The notes beneath the pieces were generated by a model. The model had not been told where the DNA came from. It ran no database searches and saw nothing but the letters and a program-made list of their open reading frames with translations. The position numbers and the translations under genes were made by a program. 64,000 nucleotides of DNA from NCBI RefSeq assembly GCF_011752565.1, contig NZ_VWXK01000007.1:1-64000 (forward strand). The letters run 5' to 3'. The stretch is from Pantoea sp. Ap-967. Its GTDB lineage: Bacteria > Pseudomonadota > Gammaproteobacteria > Pseudomonadales > Pseudomonadaceae. Positions 32,865 through 40,930 of the stretch are shown piece by piece; the stretch's first letter is position 1, and each line of letters starts with the position of its first letter.

Positions 32865-32951
32865 AGTGCTCGGGTTGTGGCTGGAGGGCTTGTGGGGCAA
32901 GGGGTTTGGTGTTTGGGCCGAGGGTTTTTCGGGATTGGGGGTTGGGCGCGG

Positions 32952-32969
32952 TTCCCCAGGTTTGGGGGT
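32952..32969. promoter_or_regulatory. Candidate enhancer dyad of promoter 3
   Basis: TTCCCC-AGGTTT-GGGGGT preserves the CCCC-N6-GGGG core and one TTCCCC half-site exactly. Distance to the sigma-54 promoter matches that at promoters 1 and 2. It lies in a strongly G-rich stretch (32865-32995), so chance occurrence is more likely here than at the other two sites. Confidence 0.45.
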
Positions 32970-32993
32970 GATGGGGTTGGGCTTTGGAGGTGT

Positions 32994-33153
32994 GGCGCCT
33001 GGGAGATCGAGCGCCGCCCATGCGGCGCATCGCGACCTACGGTCGCTCCTACGTCTGGGCCAGCATCACCAGGAATAATTGGCCCGAAACAAACGTAGGA
33101 GCGAGCGCAGCTCGCGAAGCGCCGCGCGGGCGGCGCTCGATCGCCCAGGCGCC
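32994..33153. repeat. Composite inverted repeat, copy B
   Basis: Arms starting GGCGCCTGGGAGATCGAGCG and ending GGCGCTCGATCGCCCAGGCG flank a REP-like pair and the TTGGCCCGAAACAAACGTAG block. The same blocks appear in the same order and orientation at 15786-15910. It sits between the divergent curli operon and the activator gene; the rest of 32795-33258 carries the promoter elements listed separately. Confidence 0.85.
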
Positions 33154-33258
33154 GCCCCCCCCAAGCCGAACACCTCGACGCCCAAACTTTTCTCCCGCAC
33201 ACTGCAAAAAAACAAGGCACAAGGCCCCCGCATAACCGGGCCACTGCTGGAGCGACCC

Positions 33259-35172
33259 ATGGCGCGACAATTACCCATAACAACCGCCCAAGACCCTCTG
33301 CACGAATCCCGCCAGGCCCGCTTGCGCCTGGCCAGCGATGGCGAGCTGCCGCTGGGCATGCTGCGCGATGAAATCGACGCCTCCTGGCGCCGCAGCCTGG
33401 GCCACGGCCTGGACTGCCTGCAGGGCGAACAGGTTGGCCTGGGCCTGGAGCAGGGCCACGACCTGCGTACCTTGCTCGAACGCAACCGCCTGCTGCTGGA
33501 CGCCGTCACCCCCGAACTGGACTACCTGGTTTCGCGCCAGGGCAAGGCCGGCATCGTCATCCTCGGCGACGCCCAGGCCAACGTGCTGGCCATCGAAGGC
33601 CAAACCCACGTGCTGCGCCGCGAAGGCCTGCGCGACCTGCACCCAGGCAGCTGCTGGAGCGAATCGCTGCGCGGCACCAACGCCATCGGCACTGCCGTGG
33701 TCGAAGGCCGCCCCACGCTGATCAACTGCGGCGAGCACTACCTCGACCGGCTCAGCCCCTTTTCCTGCACCTCGGTACCGCTGCGCGACCCCTGCGGCGA
33801 GGTGATCGGCGTGCTCGACATCACCCGCGAAGGCGTCATGGCCCAGCCCCAGGACAGCCTGTCGACCTTGATGCTGGCCGCCGGCAACATCGAAAGCCGG
33901 CTGTTCGGCCTGTGCCACCCGGCCCAGCTGGTGCTGGCCTTCCACAGCCGCCCGCAATACCTCAACAGTGCCTGGCATGGCCTGCTGGCGCTGAGCCTGG
34001 ACGGTGAAGTGCTGGCCGCCAACGACAACGCCTGCCAGCTGCTGCAAGTGCCGCGCCAGGGCCTGATTGGCCGGCGCAGCAGCGACCTGCTTGGCGAACG
34101 CTCGCCGGCCTTTATCGCGCGCCTGTGGCAGGGCGGGGTAAGCAGCGTGCAAACCGCCAAGGGTGAGTTCTTCTTCCGCGCCCTGCAGCTGCCACGGCAC
34201 AGCCCGGTCAGCGCCCAGCCAGCGCCGGCCAAGCCTGCCCAGGCAAAGGCGGCGCCGGAACTGGACGCCATGGCCGGTGGCGATACGCGCCTGGCGCGCA
34301 ACCTGCGCATGGCCCGCCAGGGCCTGGGCAACGGCTTGCCGGTGTTGCTGCTGGGCGAAACCGGGACTGGTAAGGAGGTGGCTGCCCGCGCCTTGCACCA
34401 GGCCAGCCCACGGGCCGACAAGCCCTTTGTCGCGGTCAACTGCGCGGCCATCCCCGAAGGGCTGATCGAGTCGGAGCTGTTCGGTTACCGCGAAGGTGCC
34501 TTCACAGGCTCGCGCCGCGGCGGCATGGTCGGGCGGCTGATGCAGGCCCACGGCGGCACGCTGTTTCTCGACGAAATTGGCGACATGCCGCTGGCCCTGC
34601 AAGCGCGCCTGTTGCGCGTGCTGCAGGAGCGCCGGGTGGCACCGCTGGGCGCTGGTGAGGAGCAGGACATCGACGTAGCGCTGATCTGCGCCACCCACCG
34701 CGACCTCAAGCGCCTGGTGCAGGAACAGCGCTTTCGCGAAGACCTCTACTACCGGGTCAACGGCGTGTCGCTGCGCCTGCCTGCGCTGCGCGAGCGCGAC
34801 GACCTGGCAAGCCTCATCGAAGGCCTGCTGGACAAGGCCGGGGCCAAGGGCGTAAGCCTGGACCCGGCGCTGGCCGGTTTGCTCGAAGGCTTCGATTGGC
34901 CGGGCAATATCCGTCAGCTGGACATGGTGCTGCGCACGGCCCTGGCCATGCGCGAGGACGGCGAGCCGGTACTGGGCCTGGACCACCTGACCGATTGCCT
35001 GCTCGATGAACTGGCCAGTGGCGGCGCGCCTTCCGGCAGCCTGCGGGACAACGAACTGGAGCTGATGCGCGGCGCGCTGGCGCGGCACCAGGGCAATGTG
35101 TCGGCGGCTGCACAGGCGCTGGGCATCAGCCGGGCGACGCTGTACCGCAAGCTCAAGCAGTTGCGCAACTGA
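33259..35172 (+). CDS. AcoR-type sigma-54-dependent activator (GAF-PAS-AAA+-HTH)
   Basis: A 637-residue enhancer-binding protein. A GAF-like sensor (about 70-230) contains [20 protein letters not shown], the signature of the AcoR group. A PAS-like segment (about 245-300, [19 protein letters not shown]) follows. The AAA+ domain has Walker A GETGTGKE, the sigma-54-contacting GAFTGS loop and Walker [12 protein letters not shown] Fis-type helix-turn-helix ends the protein ([19 protein letters not shown]). It is 1 bp ahead of the qhpF-like gene, so it probably activates the amine dehydrogenase locus, which has sigma-54 promoters. It could also act on the divergent curli operon. Confidence 0.88.
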   Translation: MARQLPITTAQDPLHESRQARLRLASDGELPLGMLRDEIDASWRRSLGHGLDCLQGEQVGLGLEQGHDLRTLLERNRLLLDAVTPELDYLVSRQGKAGIVILGDAQANVLAIEGQTHVLRREGLRDLHPGSCWSESLRGTNAIGTAVVEGRPTLINCGEHYLDRLSPFSCTSVPLRDPCGEVIGVLDITREGVMAQPQDSLSTLMLAAGNIESRLFGLCHPAQLVLAFHSRPQYLNSAWHGLLALSLDGEVLAANDNACQLLQVPRQGLIGRRSSDLLGERSPAFIARLWQGGVSSVQTAKGEFFFRALQLPRHSPVSAQPAPAKPAQAKAAPELDAMAGGDTRLARNLRMARQGLGNGLPVLLLGETGTGKEVAARALHQASPRADKPFVAVNCAAIPEGLIESELFGYREGAFTGSRRGGMVGRLMQAHGGTLFLDEIGDMPLALQARLLRVLQERRVAPLGAGEEQDIDVALICATHRDLKRLVQEQRFREDLYYRVNGVSLRLPALRERDDLASLIEGLLDKAGAKGVSLDPALAGLLEGFDWPGNIRQLDMVLRTALAMREDGEPVLGLDHLTDCLLDELASGGAPSGSLRDNELELMRGALARHQGNVSAAAQALGISRATLYRKLKQLRN

Positions 35173-35173
35173 C

Positions 35174-36907
35174 ATGGGCGGCCTGTTCGCCCGGCTGGTG
35201 GAGTCCGGCAACCCCGTGCTCATGCGCCAGGCCCTGGCCTGGCTGTATGGTTTCGTGCGCCCCCAGCGGCGCGCCATCGGCGTGCTGCTGGGCCTGTCCC
35301 TGGGCGCCTCGCTGCTGGCCCTGGCACAACCCTGGTTGGTCAAGACGCTGATCGACGAGGGCTTGCTGGCCAAGAACTACCAGACCCTCTGGCACATGGC
35401 CGCGATCATGATCGGCGCCGGCCTGCTCGGCACCGTGCTGGCCGGGGTCAACCGCTACCTGCACACGCGCCTGTCCGGGCGCATTCTGTTCGCCCTGCGT
35501 GACGACCTGTACCGGCACTTGCAGCAGCTCTCGCCGACCTTCTACGGGCGCCGGCGCACGGGGGACATCCTTTCGCGGCTGGACGGCGATGTGGCCGAGA
35601 TCCAGCGCTTTGCCGTGGATTCGCTGTTCTCGGCCGTGTCGGCGGTGATCGGCCTGGTGGGGGCGGTGGCCTTGATGCTGATGCTGTCGTGGCAACTGTC
35701 ACTGCTGCTGGCGTTGCTGGTGCCGGTGGAAGTGCTGTGGCTGCGCTGGATGCGGCGCAAGGTGGAGCGCGAGGTGCGCAGCCTGCGCGAGCGTTCGGCG
35801 GATGTGTCGTCGTTCCTGGTCGAGACGCTGCCGGCAATGAAGTTCATCCAGGCCGCTGGCCAGCAGGGCCGCGAGGCCGGGCGCCTGGACCAGCTCGGCC
35901 AGGGCTACATGCGCCAGTTGCTCAAGGTGCAGGTCACCGAATTCTTCACCCAGGCCATTCCCGGCACGCTGACATCCTGGTGCCGCGCCTGCGCGTTTCT
36001 GGTCGGCGGTTGGTGGGTGATCCAGGGCACCTGGCAACTCGGCGCGCTGATCGCCTTTTCCACCTACATGGGCATGGCCGTCGGCCCGGTACAGAGCCTG
36101 CTCGGGCTGTACGTGGCGGTGCAGCGCATGGCAGTGAGCCTGGGCCGGGTGATGGAACTCAAGCAGGAGCCGGTGGCAGTGCGTGAAGCGCAGGCGCCAA
36201 GGCCGATGCCCCAGGGGCCAGGCGAGCTGCGCCTGGAGGGCGTGCATTTTGCCCACGACGGGCGCCAGGGCGCGGTGCTGGCGGGGGTGGATGCCTGTAT
36301 CGCCGGTGGGCTCAAGGTGGCCATCAGTGGGGCATCCGGGGTGGGCAAGTCGACCCTGATCGACCTGCTGCAACGCTTCTACGACCCCGACGCCGGGCGC
36401 ATCCTGCTGGACGGCGCCGACCTGCGCGACCTGGGCCTGGCGGCCTTGCGCCAGCGCATTGCCGTGGTCAGCCAGGACATCGTGCTGTTTCGCGGCACCC
36501 TGGCGCAGAACCTGGCCTACGGTGCGCCCCACGCCAGCCGCGCCGACCTGGAACAAGTGGTGCACCTGGCGCAGCTGGACAGCCTGGTGCAGAGCCTGCC
36601 GCTGGGCCTGGACGGTGTGCTCGGCGAGCGTGGCCAGCAGCTTTCCGGTGGCCAGCGGCAACGTATCGCCATCGCCCGGGCGGTGCTCCAGGCACCGGCC
36701 ATTCTGGTGCTGGACGAAGCGACATCGGCGGTGGACGAAGCCACCGAGCGTGAAGTGATCGCTGCTATCGACGTGCTGTTTGCCGGGCGCACGCGCATCC
36801 TTATCAGCCATCGCGCCTCGACCCTGGCCGATGCCGACCTGCACTTGCACCTGCAAGGCGGGCAACTGCGGGCGCTGCCCCTGGAGGCCGCCAAGCATGA
36901 CGGGTGA
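35174..36907 (+). CDS. qhpF: ABC exporter of the QHNDH maturation locus (QhpF-like)
   Basis: A 577-residue half-transporter. Six membrane helices lie in residues 30-300. The nucleotide-binding domain (about 365-570) has Walker A GASGVGKS, signature LSGGQRQR and Walker B ILVLDEATSA. In QHNDH operons this family exports the cross-linked gamma subunit to the periplasm, as its leader is not a Sec signal. It follows the activator gene by 1 bp and overlaps qhpE by 11 bp. The function is assigned from family knowledge and gene neighbours. Confidence 0.87.
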   Translation: MGGLFARLVESGNPVLMRQALAWLYGFVRPQRRAIGVLLGLSLGASLLALAQPWLVKTLIDEGLLAKNYQTLWHMAAIMIGAGLLGTVLAGVNRYLHTRLSGRILFALRDDLYRHLQQLSPTFYGRRRTGDILSRLDGDVAEIQRFAVDSLFSAVSAVIGLVGAVALMLMLSWQLSLLLALLVPVEVLWLRWMRRKVEREVRSLRERSADVSSFLVETLPAMKFIQAAGQQGREAGRLDQLGQGYMRQLLKVQVTEFFTQAIPGTLTSWCRACAFLVGGWWVIQGTWQLGALIAFSTYMGMAVGPVQSLLGLYVAVQRMAVSLGRVMELKQEPVAVREAQAPRPMPQGPGELRLEGVHFAHDGRQGAVLAGVDACIAGGLKVAISGASGVGKSTLIDLLQRFYDPDAGRILLDGADLRDLGLAALRQRIAVVSQDIVLFRGTLAQNLAYGAPHASRADLEQVVHLAQLDSLVQSLPLGLDGVLGERGQQLSGGQRQRIAIARAVLQAPAILVLDEATSAVDEATEREVIAAIDVLFAGRTRILISHRASTLADADLHLHLQGGQLRALPLEAAKHDG

Positions 36908-37568
36908 GGTGCGGGTGGGGGTGATCGACAGTGGCTGCCCGGCTGGGCAGGCACTGGTGGCCGGGCGGCGGTTCTGGCTGCAGGACGGCAGGCTTTGCGA
37001 AGGCCAACTGCAGCCGGACCCGCTGGGCCACGGCAGCGCGGTGGTGGCCAGCCTGCAACGGGAAGCGGCCGGGGTGCCGCTGTTGCTGGCCCAAGTGTTC
37101 AGCGACCAGGCCAGCACCAGCGCCCTGCAGGTGGCGGCGGGGTTGTTCTGGCTGGCGGAGCAGGGCGTGGCCTTGGTCAACCTCAGCCTGGGCCTGCAGC
37201 AAGACCGGCCTGTGTTGCGCCAGGCCTGTGCCGAAGTGCAGGCCGCCGGTGTCGTGCTCTGCGCCTCAAGCCCGGCCCAAGGCACTGCGGTGTACCCCGC
37301 GCGCTACCCGGGTGTGATCCGAATCACCGGCGATGCGCGCTGCGCACCGGGCCAGTGGTCTTGGTTGGGCAGTGCCCAGGCCGATTTCGGTGGCTATGTG
37401 GGCGCACGCGGGCAGGCGGGTGCAAGCTTGGGCTGCGCGGCGGTGGCCGGGCGCATCGCCGCACTGATGCAGGCGCAGCCGGGGCTCGACCGCCAGCAGG
37501 TGTGTGCCTGGCTCAAGGCCCACGCCGCCTTCAGCGGCCCGGAGCGGCGGAGCATGCACGATGGCTGA
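36897..37568 (+). CDS. qhpE: Subtilisin-like leader protease of the QHNDH gamma subunit (QhpE-like)
   Basis: A compact 223-residue S8-family serine protease without signal peptide. The triad is D11 (GVIDSG), H45 (GHGSAVVA) and S177 (GASLGCAA), with CASSP at 122-126 near the usual oxyanion position. In this family it removes the N-terminal leader of the gamma subunit in the cytoplasm after cross-linking. ATG at 36897 lies within the 3' end of qhpF. It overlaps qhpG by 8 bp. Confidence 0.87.
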   Translation: MTGEVRVGVIDSGCPAGQALVAGRRFWLQDGRLCEGQLQPDPLGHGSAVVASLQREAAGVPLLLAQVFSDQASTSALQVAAGLFWLAEQGVALVNLSLGLQQDRPVLRQACAEVQAAGVVLCASSPAQGTAVYPARYPGVIRITGDARCAPGQWSWLGSAQADFGGYVGARGQAGASLGCAAVAGRIAALMQAQPGLDRQQVCAWLKAHAAFSGPERRSMHDG

Positions 37569-38847
37569 ACCGCGCATTCTGGTGCTGGGCGCAGGCCCCG
37601 CCGGCGCCGCCACGGCCATTGGCCTGCGGCGCTTGGGCTACCCGGTGACCGTGGTGTCTGACTGGCGGCGTTTCGCTGCCGTGGAAGGTATTTCCCAGCG
37701 GGTGCTGGAGGGGCTGCGCCATGCCGGGCTGGCGGGTGCCCTGGCCGAAGCGGCGGTGCCCGCCACCCGTCAGGTGCGCTGGAACGGCCAGCACATGCAG
37801 TTGAACCAGGAGTGTTTGCTGGACCGCCAGCGTTTCGACCTGGCCCTTCGCGACGACCTGCTGCGCGCAGGCGTGAGCGTGCTGCAAGGGCGGGTGCGTG
37901 AGGTGCTGCCGGGTTACGAAGTGCGGCTTGAGGACGGGCAGCGGTTGCACGGCGATTTTCTGGTCGAAGCCCGTGGCCGCCAGGCGCCGCTGGCCGGCGA
38001 CCGTTTGCGCGGGCCGGAAACGGTCAGCCTGTTGAACCTGTGGCAGGGCGAGCCAGGGGCACCGGCCTCGGCGGTGCAAAGCCTGGAGGACGGCTGGGCG
38101 TGGATGGCGCGGCTGGCCGATGGGCGTTGCTACTGGCAGGTTACCCTCGATGCCCAGGGCTTGCCGGGCAAGGCGGCGCTGCCAGACTACTGCGCCGCCC
38201 GGCGACGGGCTTCGGCGCTGGTGGCCGAGCTGTTCGGTAGGCGCGCCGCTGAACCGGCGCAGGTGCATGCCCGCAGCAGCACGGCGATTCTGGCGGGCGA
38301 GTGCGTGGGCGATGACTGGCTGCGGGTGGGGGATGCGGCGATGGCGGTTGACCCATTGTCGGGGAATGGGATTTTCCAGTCGCTGTCATCGGCGCTGCAG
38401 GCGCCGGTGGTGATCAATACCTTGCTGCGCCGGCCTGGGCATGCGGCTTTAGCCAAGCAGTTCCATCAGCAGCGGATCGAGCAGTTGTTCCTGCGCTTTG
38501 CCCGCATCGGGCGGGATTTCTATGGGCAGGAACTTGAGCGCGCGGGGCAGCCATTCTGGGCGCGCCGTCGGGCGTGGCCGGATGCGCAGCCGCTGCATCT
38601 GGCGGCGGACTGGGCGCAGGTGCAGGTGGCGCGGCGGCCGGTGTTGCGCGATGGCTGGGTGGATGAGGCCGAAGTGGTGGTGACGGCGGATCAGCCGTTG
38701 GGGGTGTGGCATGTGCAGGGGGTGGCGTTGGCGCCGGTGGTCAGCGAGTTGAAGGCGGGGCGGGGGGAAGGGCATGCCCTGCGAGGGTTGACGCAGGGGC
38801 AGCGGGGGATGGTGATGCGTTGGTTGGGGGAGCAGGGGTATCGTTGA
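37561..38847 (+). CDS. qhpG: FAD-dependent monooxygenase for CTQ formation (QhpG-like)
   Basis: A 428-residue flavoprotein with a Rossmann dinucleotide motif at the N terminus (ILVLGAGPAGAATAIGLRRL) and the GD-type motif GDAAMAVDPLSGNGIFQ near residue 265, as in tryptophan halogenase/aromatic hydroxylase relatives. In the QHNDH pathway this enzyme dihydroxylates the gamma-subunit tryptophan that becomes cysteine tryptophylquinone. ATG at 37561 overlaps the protease gene. It is convergent with the aldehyde dehydrogenase, separated by a REP pair. Confidence 0.85.
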   Translation: MAEPRILVLGAGPAGAATAIGLRRLGYPVTVVSDWRRFAAVEGISQRVLEGLRHAGLAGALAEAAVPATRQVRWNGQHMQLNQECLLDRQRFDLALRDDLLRAGVSVLQGRVREVLPGYEVRLEDGQRLHGDFLVEARGRQAPLAGDRLRGPETVSLLNLWQGEPGAPASAVQSLEDGWAWMARLADGRCYWQVTLDAQGLPGKAALPDYCAARRRASALVAELFGRRAAEPAQVHARSSTAILAGECVGDDWLRVGDAAMAVDPLSGNGIFQSLSSALQAPVVINTLLRRPGHAALAKQFHQQRIEQLFLRFARIGRDFYGQELERAGQPFWARRRAWPDAQPLHLAADWAQVQVARRPVLRDGWVDEAEVVVTADQPLGVWHVQGVALAPVVSELKAGRGEGHALRGLTQGQRGMVMRWLGEQGYR

Positions 38848-38867
38848 GATCGCAGGGCCGTTTCACG

Positions 38868-38943
38868 GCCCATCGCGACCTGCGGTCGCTCCTACCCAGG
38901 CCCAAATCCCTGGTAGGAGCGACCGCAGGTCGCGATAGGGCCG
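38868..38943. repeat. Inverted REP-like pair between convergent genes
   Basis: CATCGCGACCTGCGGTCGCT and its inverted copy (GACCGCAGGTCGCGATAG) form a long dyad in the 109-bp gap between the qhpG and aldehyde dehydrogenase stops. It may serve as a bidirectional transcription end; no T-run terminator is visible. Confidence 0.88.
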
Positions 38944-38956
38944 GCCCAGGCCAACC

Positions 38957-40450
38957 TCAGAGCTTGATCAACACCGATTTCAGCTCGGTGTAATGCTCGA
39001 TCGCCGCCGCCCCCATTTCACGGCCAACCCCCGACATCTTGTACCCCCCGAACGGCAGTGCCGGGTCCAGCGCGCTGTGGCAGTTGACCCACACCGAGCC
39101 CGACTTGATGCGCGGAATCATCCGGTGCACCGCCGCCAGGTCGTTGGACCAGATGCTTGCCCCCAGCCCGTAGGGGTTGTCGTTGGCCATGCCGATCACC
39201 TCGTCCAGGTCATCGAATGGCATGGCCACCAGCACCGGCCCGAAAATCTCTTCCTGCACCAGGCGGTGGCGCTGGTCGACATCGACGATCACCGTCGGCT
39301 TGACGAAATAGCCCGGCCCGAACCCCTCGCCGCCGCAGGCGATGGTCGCGCCCAGCTCACGGCCCAGGTTGATATACCCGGTGACCCGGTCCTGCTGCTT
39401 GGCCGAGATCAGCGGGCCCATTTGCACCGTCGGGTCCAGGCCGCTGCCCAGCTTCATGCCGTTGGCGATGCCGGCGATGTCGGCCACCACGTTGTCGAAG
39501 TGCTTGCGGTGCACGTACAGGCGCGAGCCTGCGCAGCACACCTGGCCTTGGTTGAAGAAGATCGCGGTGGCGGCGCCGGCAGCGGCTTCCTGCAGGTTGG
39601 CATCGGGCATGACGATGGTGGGCGACTTGCCGCCCAGCTCCAGGGTGACGCGGGTCATGTTGTCCATGGCCGCCTTGCCGATCAGCTTGCCCACCTCGGT
39701 GGAGCCGGTGAAGGTCAGCTTGTCGACCCCCGGGTGACGGCTAAGCGCGGCGCCGGCGTTGAGCCCGGTGCCGGTGATGACGTTGAACACCCCAGCCGGG
39801 TAGCCGGCTTCGTCCACCAGTTCGGCCAGTTTCAGCGCGGTAAGCGGGGTTTCGTCGGCGGGCTTGAGCACCACGGTGCAGCCGGTGGCCAGCGCCGGGC
39901 CGAGTTTCCAGCAGGCCAGCAGCAGTGGGAAGTTCCAGGCAACGATGGCGCCCACCACACCCACCGCCTCGCGGCGCACGAAGCCGTGGAACTGGTCGTT
40001 GGGCATCAGCGGCATCGAGGCTTCCACCGTGCTGCCTTCGATCTTGGTGGCCCAGCCGGCCATGTAGCGCAGGAAATCGATGGCCAGCTGCACGTCCATC
40101 ACCTGGGCCACGGCAGCGCTCTTGCCGTTGTTCAGGCATTCCAGCTCTGCCAGTTGCTGCGCGTCGCGCTCCATCAGGTCGGCCAGGCGCCACAGCAGGT
40201 TTTGCCGCTCACGTGGGCGCAGGCGGCTCCAGGGGGAATCGTCGAACGCTTGGCGGGCAGCCTGCACGGCGCGGTCGACATCGGCCTGCTCGGCGGCCGG
40301 CACTTCACCGAGGATGGCGCCGGTGGCCGGGTTGCGGAACGCCAGGGTGCGGCCACTGGCGGCGTCCAGCCAGTCGGCGCCGATGCGCATTTTCAGCTTG
40401 CGGTCGAGGAAGGCGCGGGTGGCGGGCAGGATGGGCAGGTCGGAAAGCAT
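38957..40450 (-). CDS. NAD-dependent aldehyde dehydrogenase of the amine pathway
   Basis: A 497-residue ALDH-superfamily enzyme. The general base is E271 in TLELGGKSP and the nucleophile C305 in NQGQVCCAG; the FTGSTEVGK cofactor loop is present. The phenylacetaldehyde/betaine aldehyde-like family and its place in the QHNDH locus indicate oxidation of the aldehyde released from primary amines (for example 2-phenylethylamine) to the acid. Start ATG at 40450 has AGAGG upstream. A consensus sigma-54 promoter is 40 bp upstream. Confidence 0.9.
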   Translation of the reverse strand: MLSDLPILPATRAFLDRKLKMRIGADWLDAASGRTLAFRNPATGAILGEVPAAEQADVDRAVQAARQAFDDSPWSRLRPRERQNLLWRLADLMERDAQQLAELECLNNGKSAAVAQVMDVQLAIDFLRYMAGWATKIEGSTVEASMPLMPNDQFHGFVRREAVGVVGAIVAWNFPLLLACWKLGPALATGCTVVLKPADETPLTALKLAELVDEAGYPAGVFNVITGTGLNAGAALSRHPGVDKLTFTGSTEVGKLIGKAAMDNMTRVTLELGGKSPTIVMPDANLQEAAAGAATAIFFNQGQVCCAGSRLYVHRKHFDNVVADIAGIANGMKLGSGLDPTVQMGPLISAKQQDRVTGYINLGRELGATIACGGEGFGPGYFVKPTVIVDVDQRHRLVQEEIFGPVLVAMPFDDLDEVIGMANDNPYGLGASIWSNDLAAVHRMIPRIKSGSVWVNCHSALDPALPFGGYKMSGVGREMGAAAIEHYTELKSVLIKL

Positions 40451-40490
40451 GGGGCTGTGCCTCTTGTCATTGGATGTGGCGGGCACTGGC

Positions 40491-40505
40491 GCAATGCCCG
40501 TGCCA
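40491..40505 (-). promoter_or_regulatory. Sigma-54 promoter of the aldehyde dehydrogenase
   Basis: The minus strand reads TGGCACGGGCATTGC, a complete TGGCACG-N4-TTGC match. The start point would be near 40479, giving a leader of about 29 nt. Its likely activator is the AcoR-type protein at 33259. Confidence 0.78.
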
Positions 40506-40591
40506 ACCGTTGCCGGTGGCTGCAAGGCATTGAATGGGCTAGGGTTTGCTGTGTTGCAAGGTTGCCATTGCATGGGTGCGCTGTTGCACAT

Positions 40592-40619
40592 TGAGACGGT
40601 GTGAGACGGTGGTGACACA
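40592..40619. promoter_or_regulatory. Tandem 10-bp repeat and dyad, candidate activator site
   Basis: TGAGACGGTG occurs twice in immediate succession (40592-40611). TGTGAGACGGTGGTGACACA (40600-40619) also forms a partial dyad of the TGT/ACA type bound by many AcoR- and NtrC-class activators. It lies about 90-110 bp upstream of the aldehyde dehydrogenase promoter. Confidence 0.4.
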
Positions 40620-40628
40620 GTGGCTGTG

Positions 40629-40705
40629 CCGGCCCCTTCGCGGGGCAAGCCCGCTCCTACACAGGCGTCGCCCCCCTTTGTAGGCGCGGGCTTGCCCCGC
40701 GAATG
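40629..40705. repeat. Inverted REP pair in the qhp intergenic region
   Basis: Cores GCGGGGCAAGCCCGCTCCTA and GGCGCGGGCTTGCCCCGCGA in opposite orientation. The pair lies midway between two divergent sigma-54 promoters and between the two candidate activator sites. Confidence 0.9.
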
Positions 40706-40722
40706 GCTCGCAAAGCGGGCCC

Positions 40723-40739
40723 TGTCTCAGGATGAAACA
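40723..40739. promoter_or_regulatory. Candidate activator dyad TGTYTCA-N3-TGARACA
   Basis: TGTCTCA-GGA-TGAAACA is a 17-bp dyad symmetric at six of seven positions per arm. It lies about 107 bp upstream of the qhpA sigma-54 promoter candidate, a typical enhancer distance. Confidence 0.5.
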
Positions 40740-40837
40740 CCCTGTCGCGAAATGGCACGTTCCCGCTACCCAGGCAAGTGCTCATCACAACCCACTGAAA
40801 CGGCTAATGGCCTGAAATACAACGCTTTTGTCCCACC

Positions 40838-40852
40838 TGGCACAGTTTCTGT
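40838..40852 (+). promoter_or_regulatory. Candidate sigma-54 promoter of qhpA
   Basis: TGGCACAGTTTCTGT keeps the -24 element TGGCACA and the spacing, but the -12 reads CTGT instead of TTGC, so the GC is GT. It would start transcription near 40864, 67 nt before the TTG start of qhpA. Weaker than the other sigma-54 sites in the window. Confidence 0.45.
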
Positions 40853-40930
40853 ATCGCAACTGTCACCTGCACACCGGCTGTACCCAAGCGTGCAAACAAT
40901 CATAAGAACAACAACCGTGGAGGTCTGACC

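Noticed and set aside
40753..40767. A further sigma-54 promoter beginning TGGCACG near 40753
   Set aside because: The -12 GC is one base too close to the -24 GG, which sigma-54 does not tolerate. The candidate at 40838 has correct spacing.
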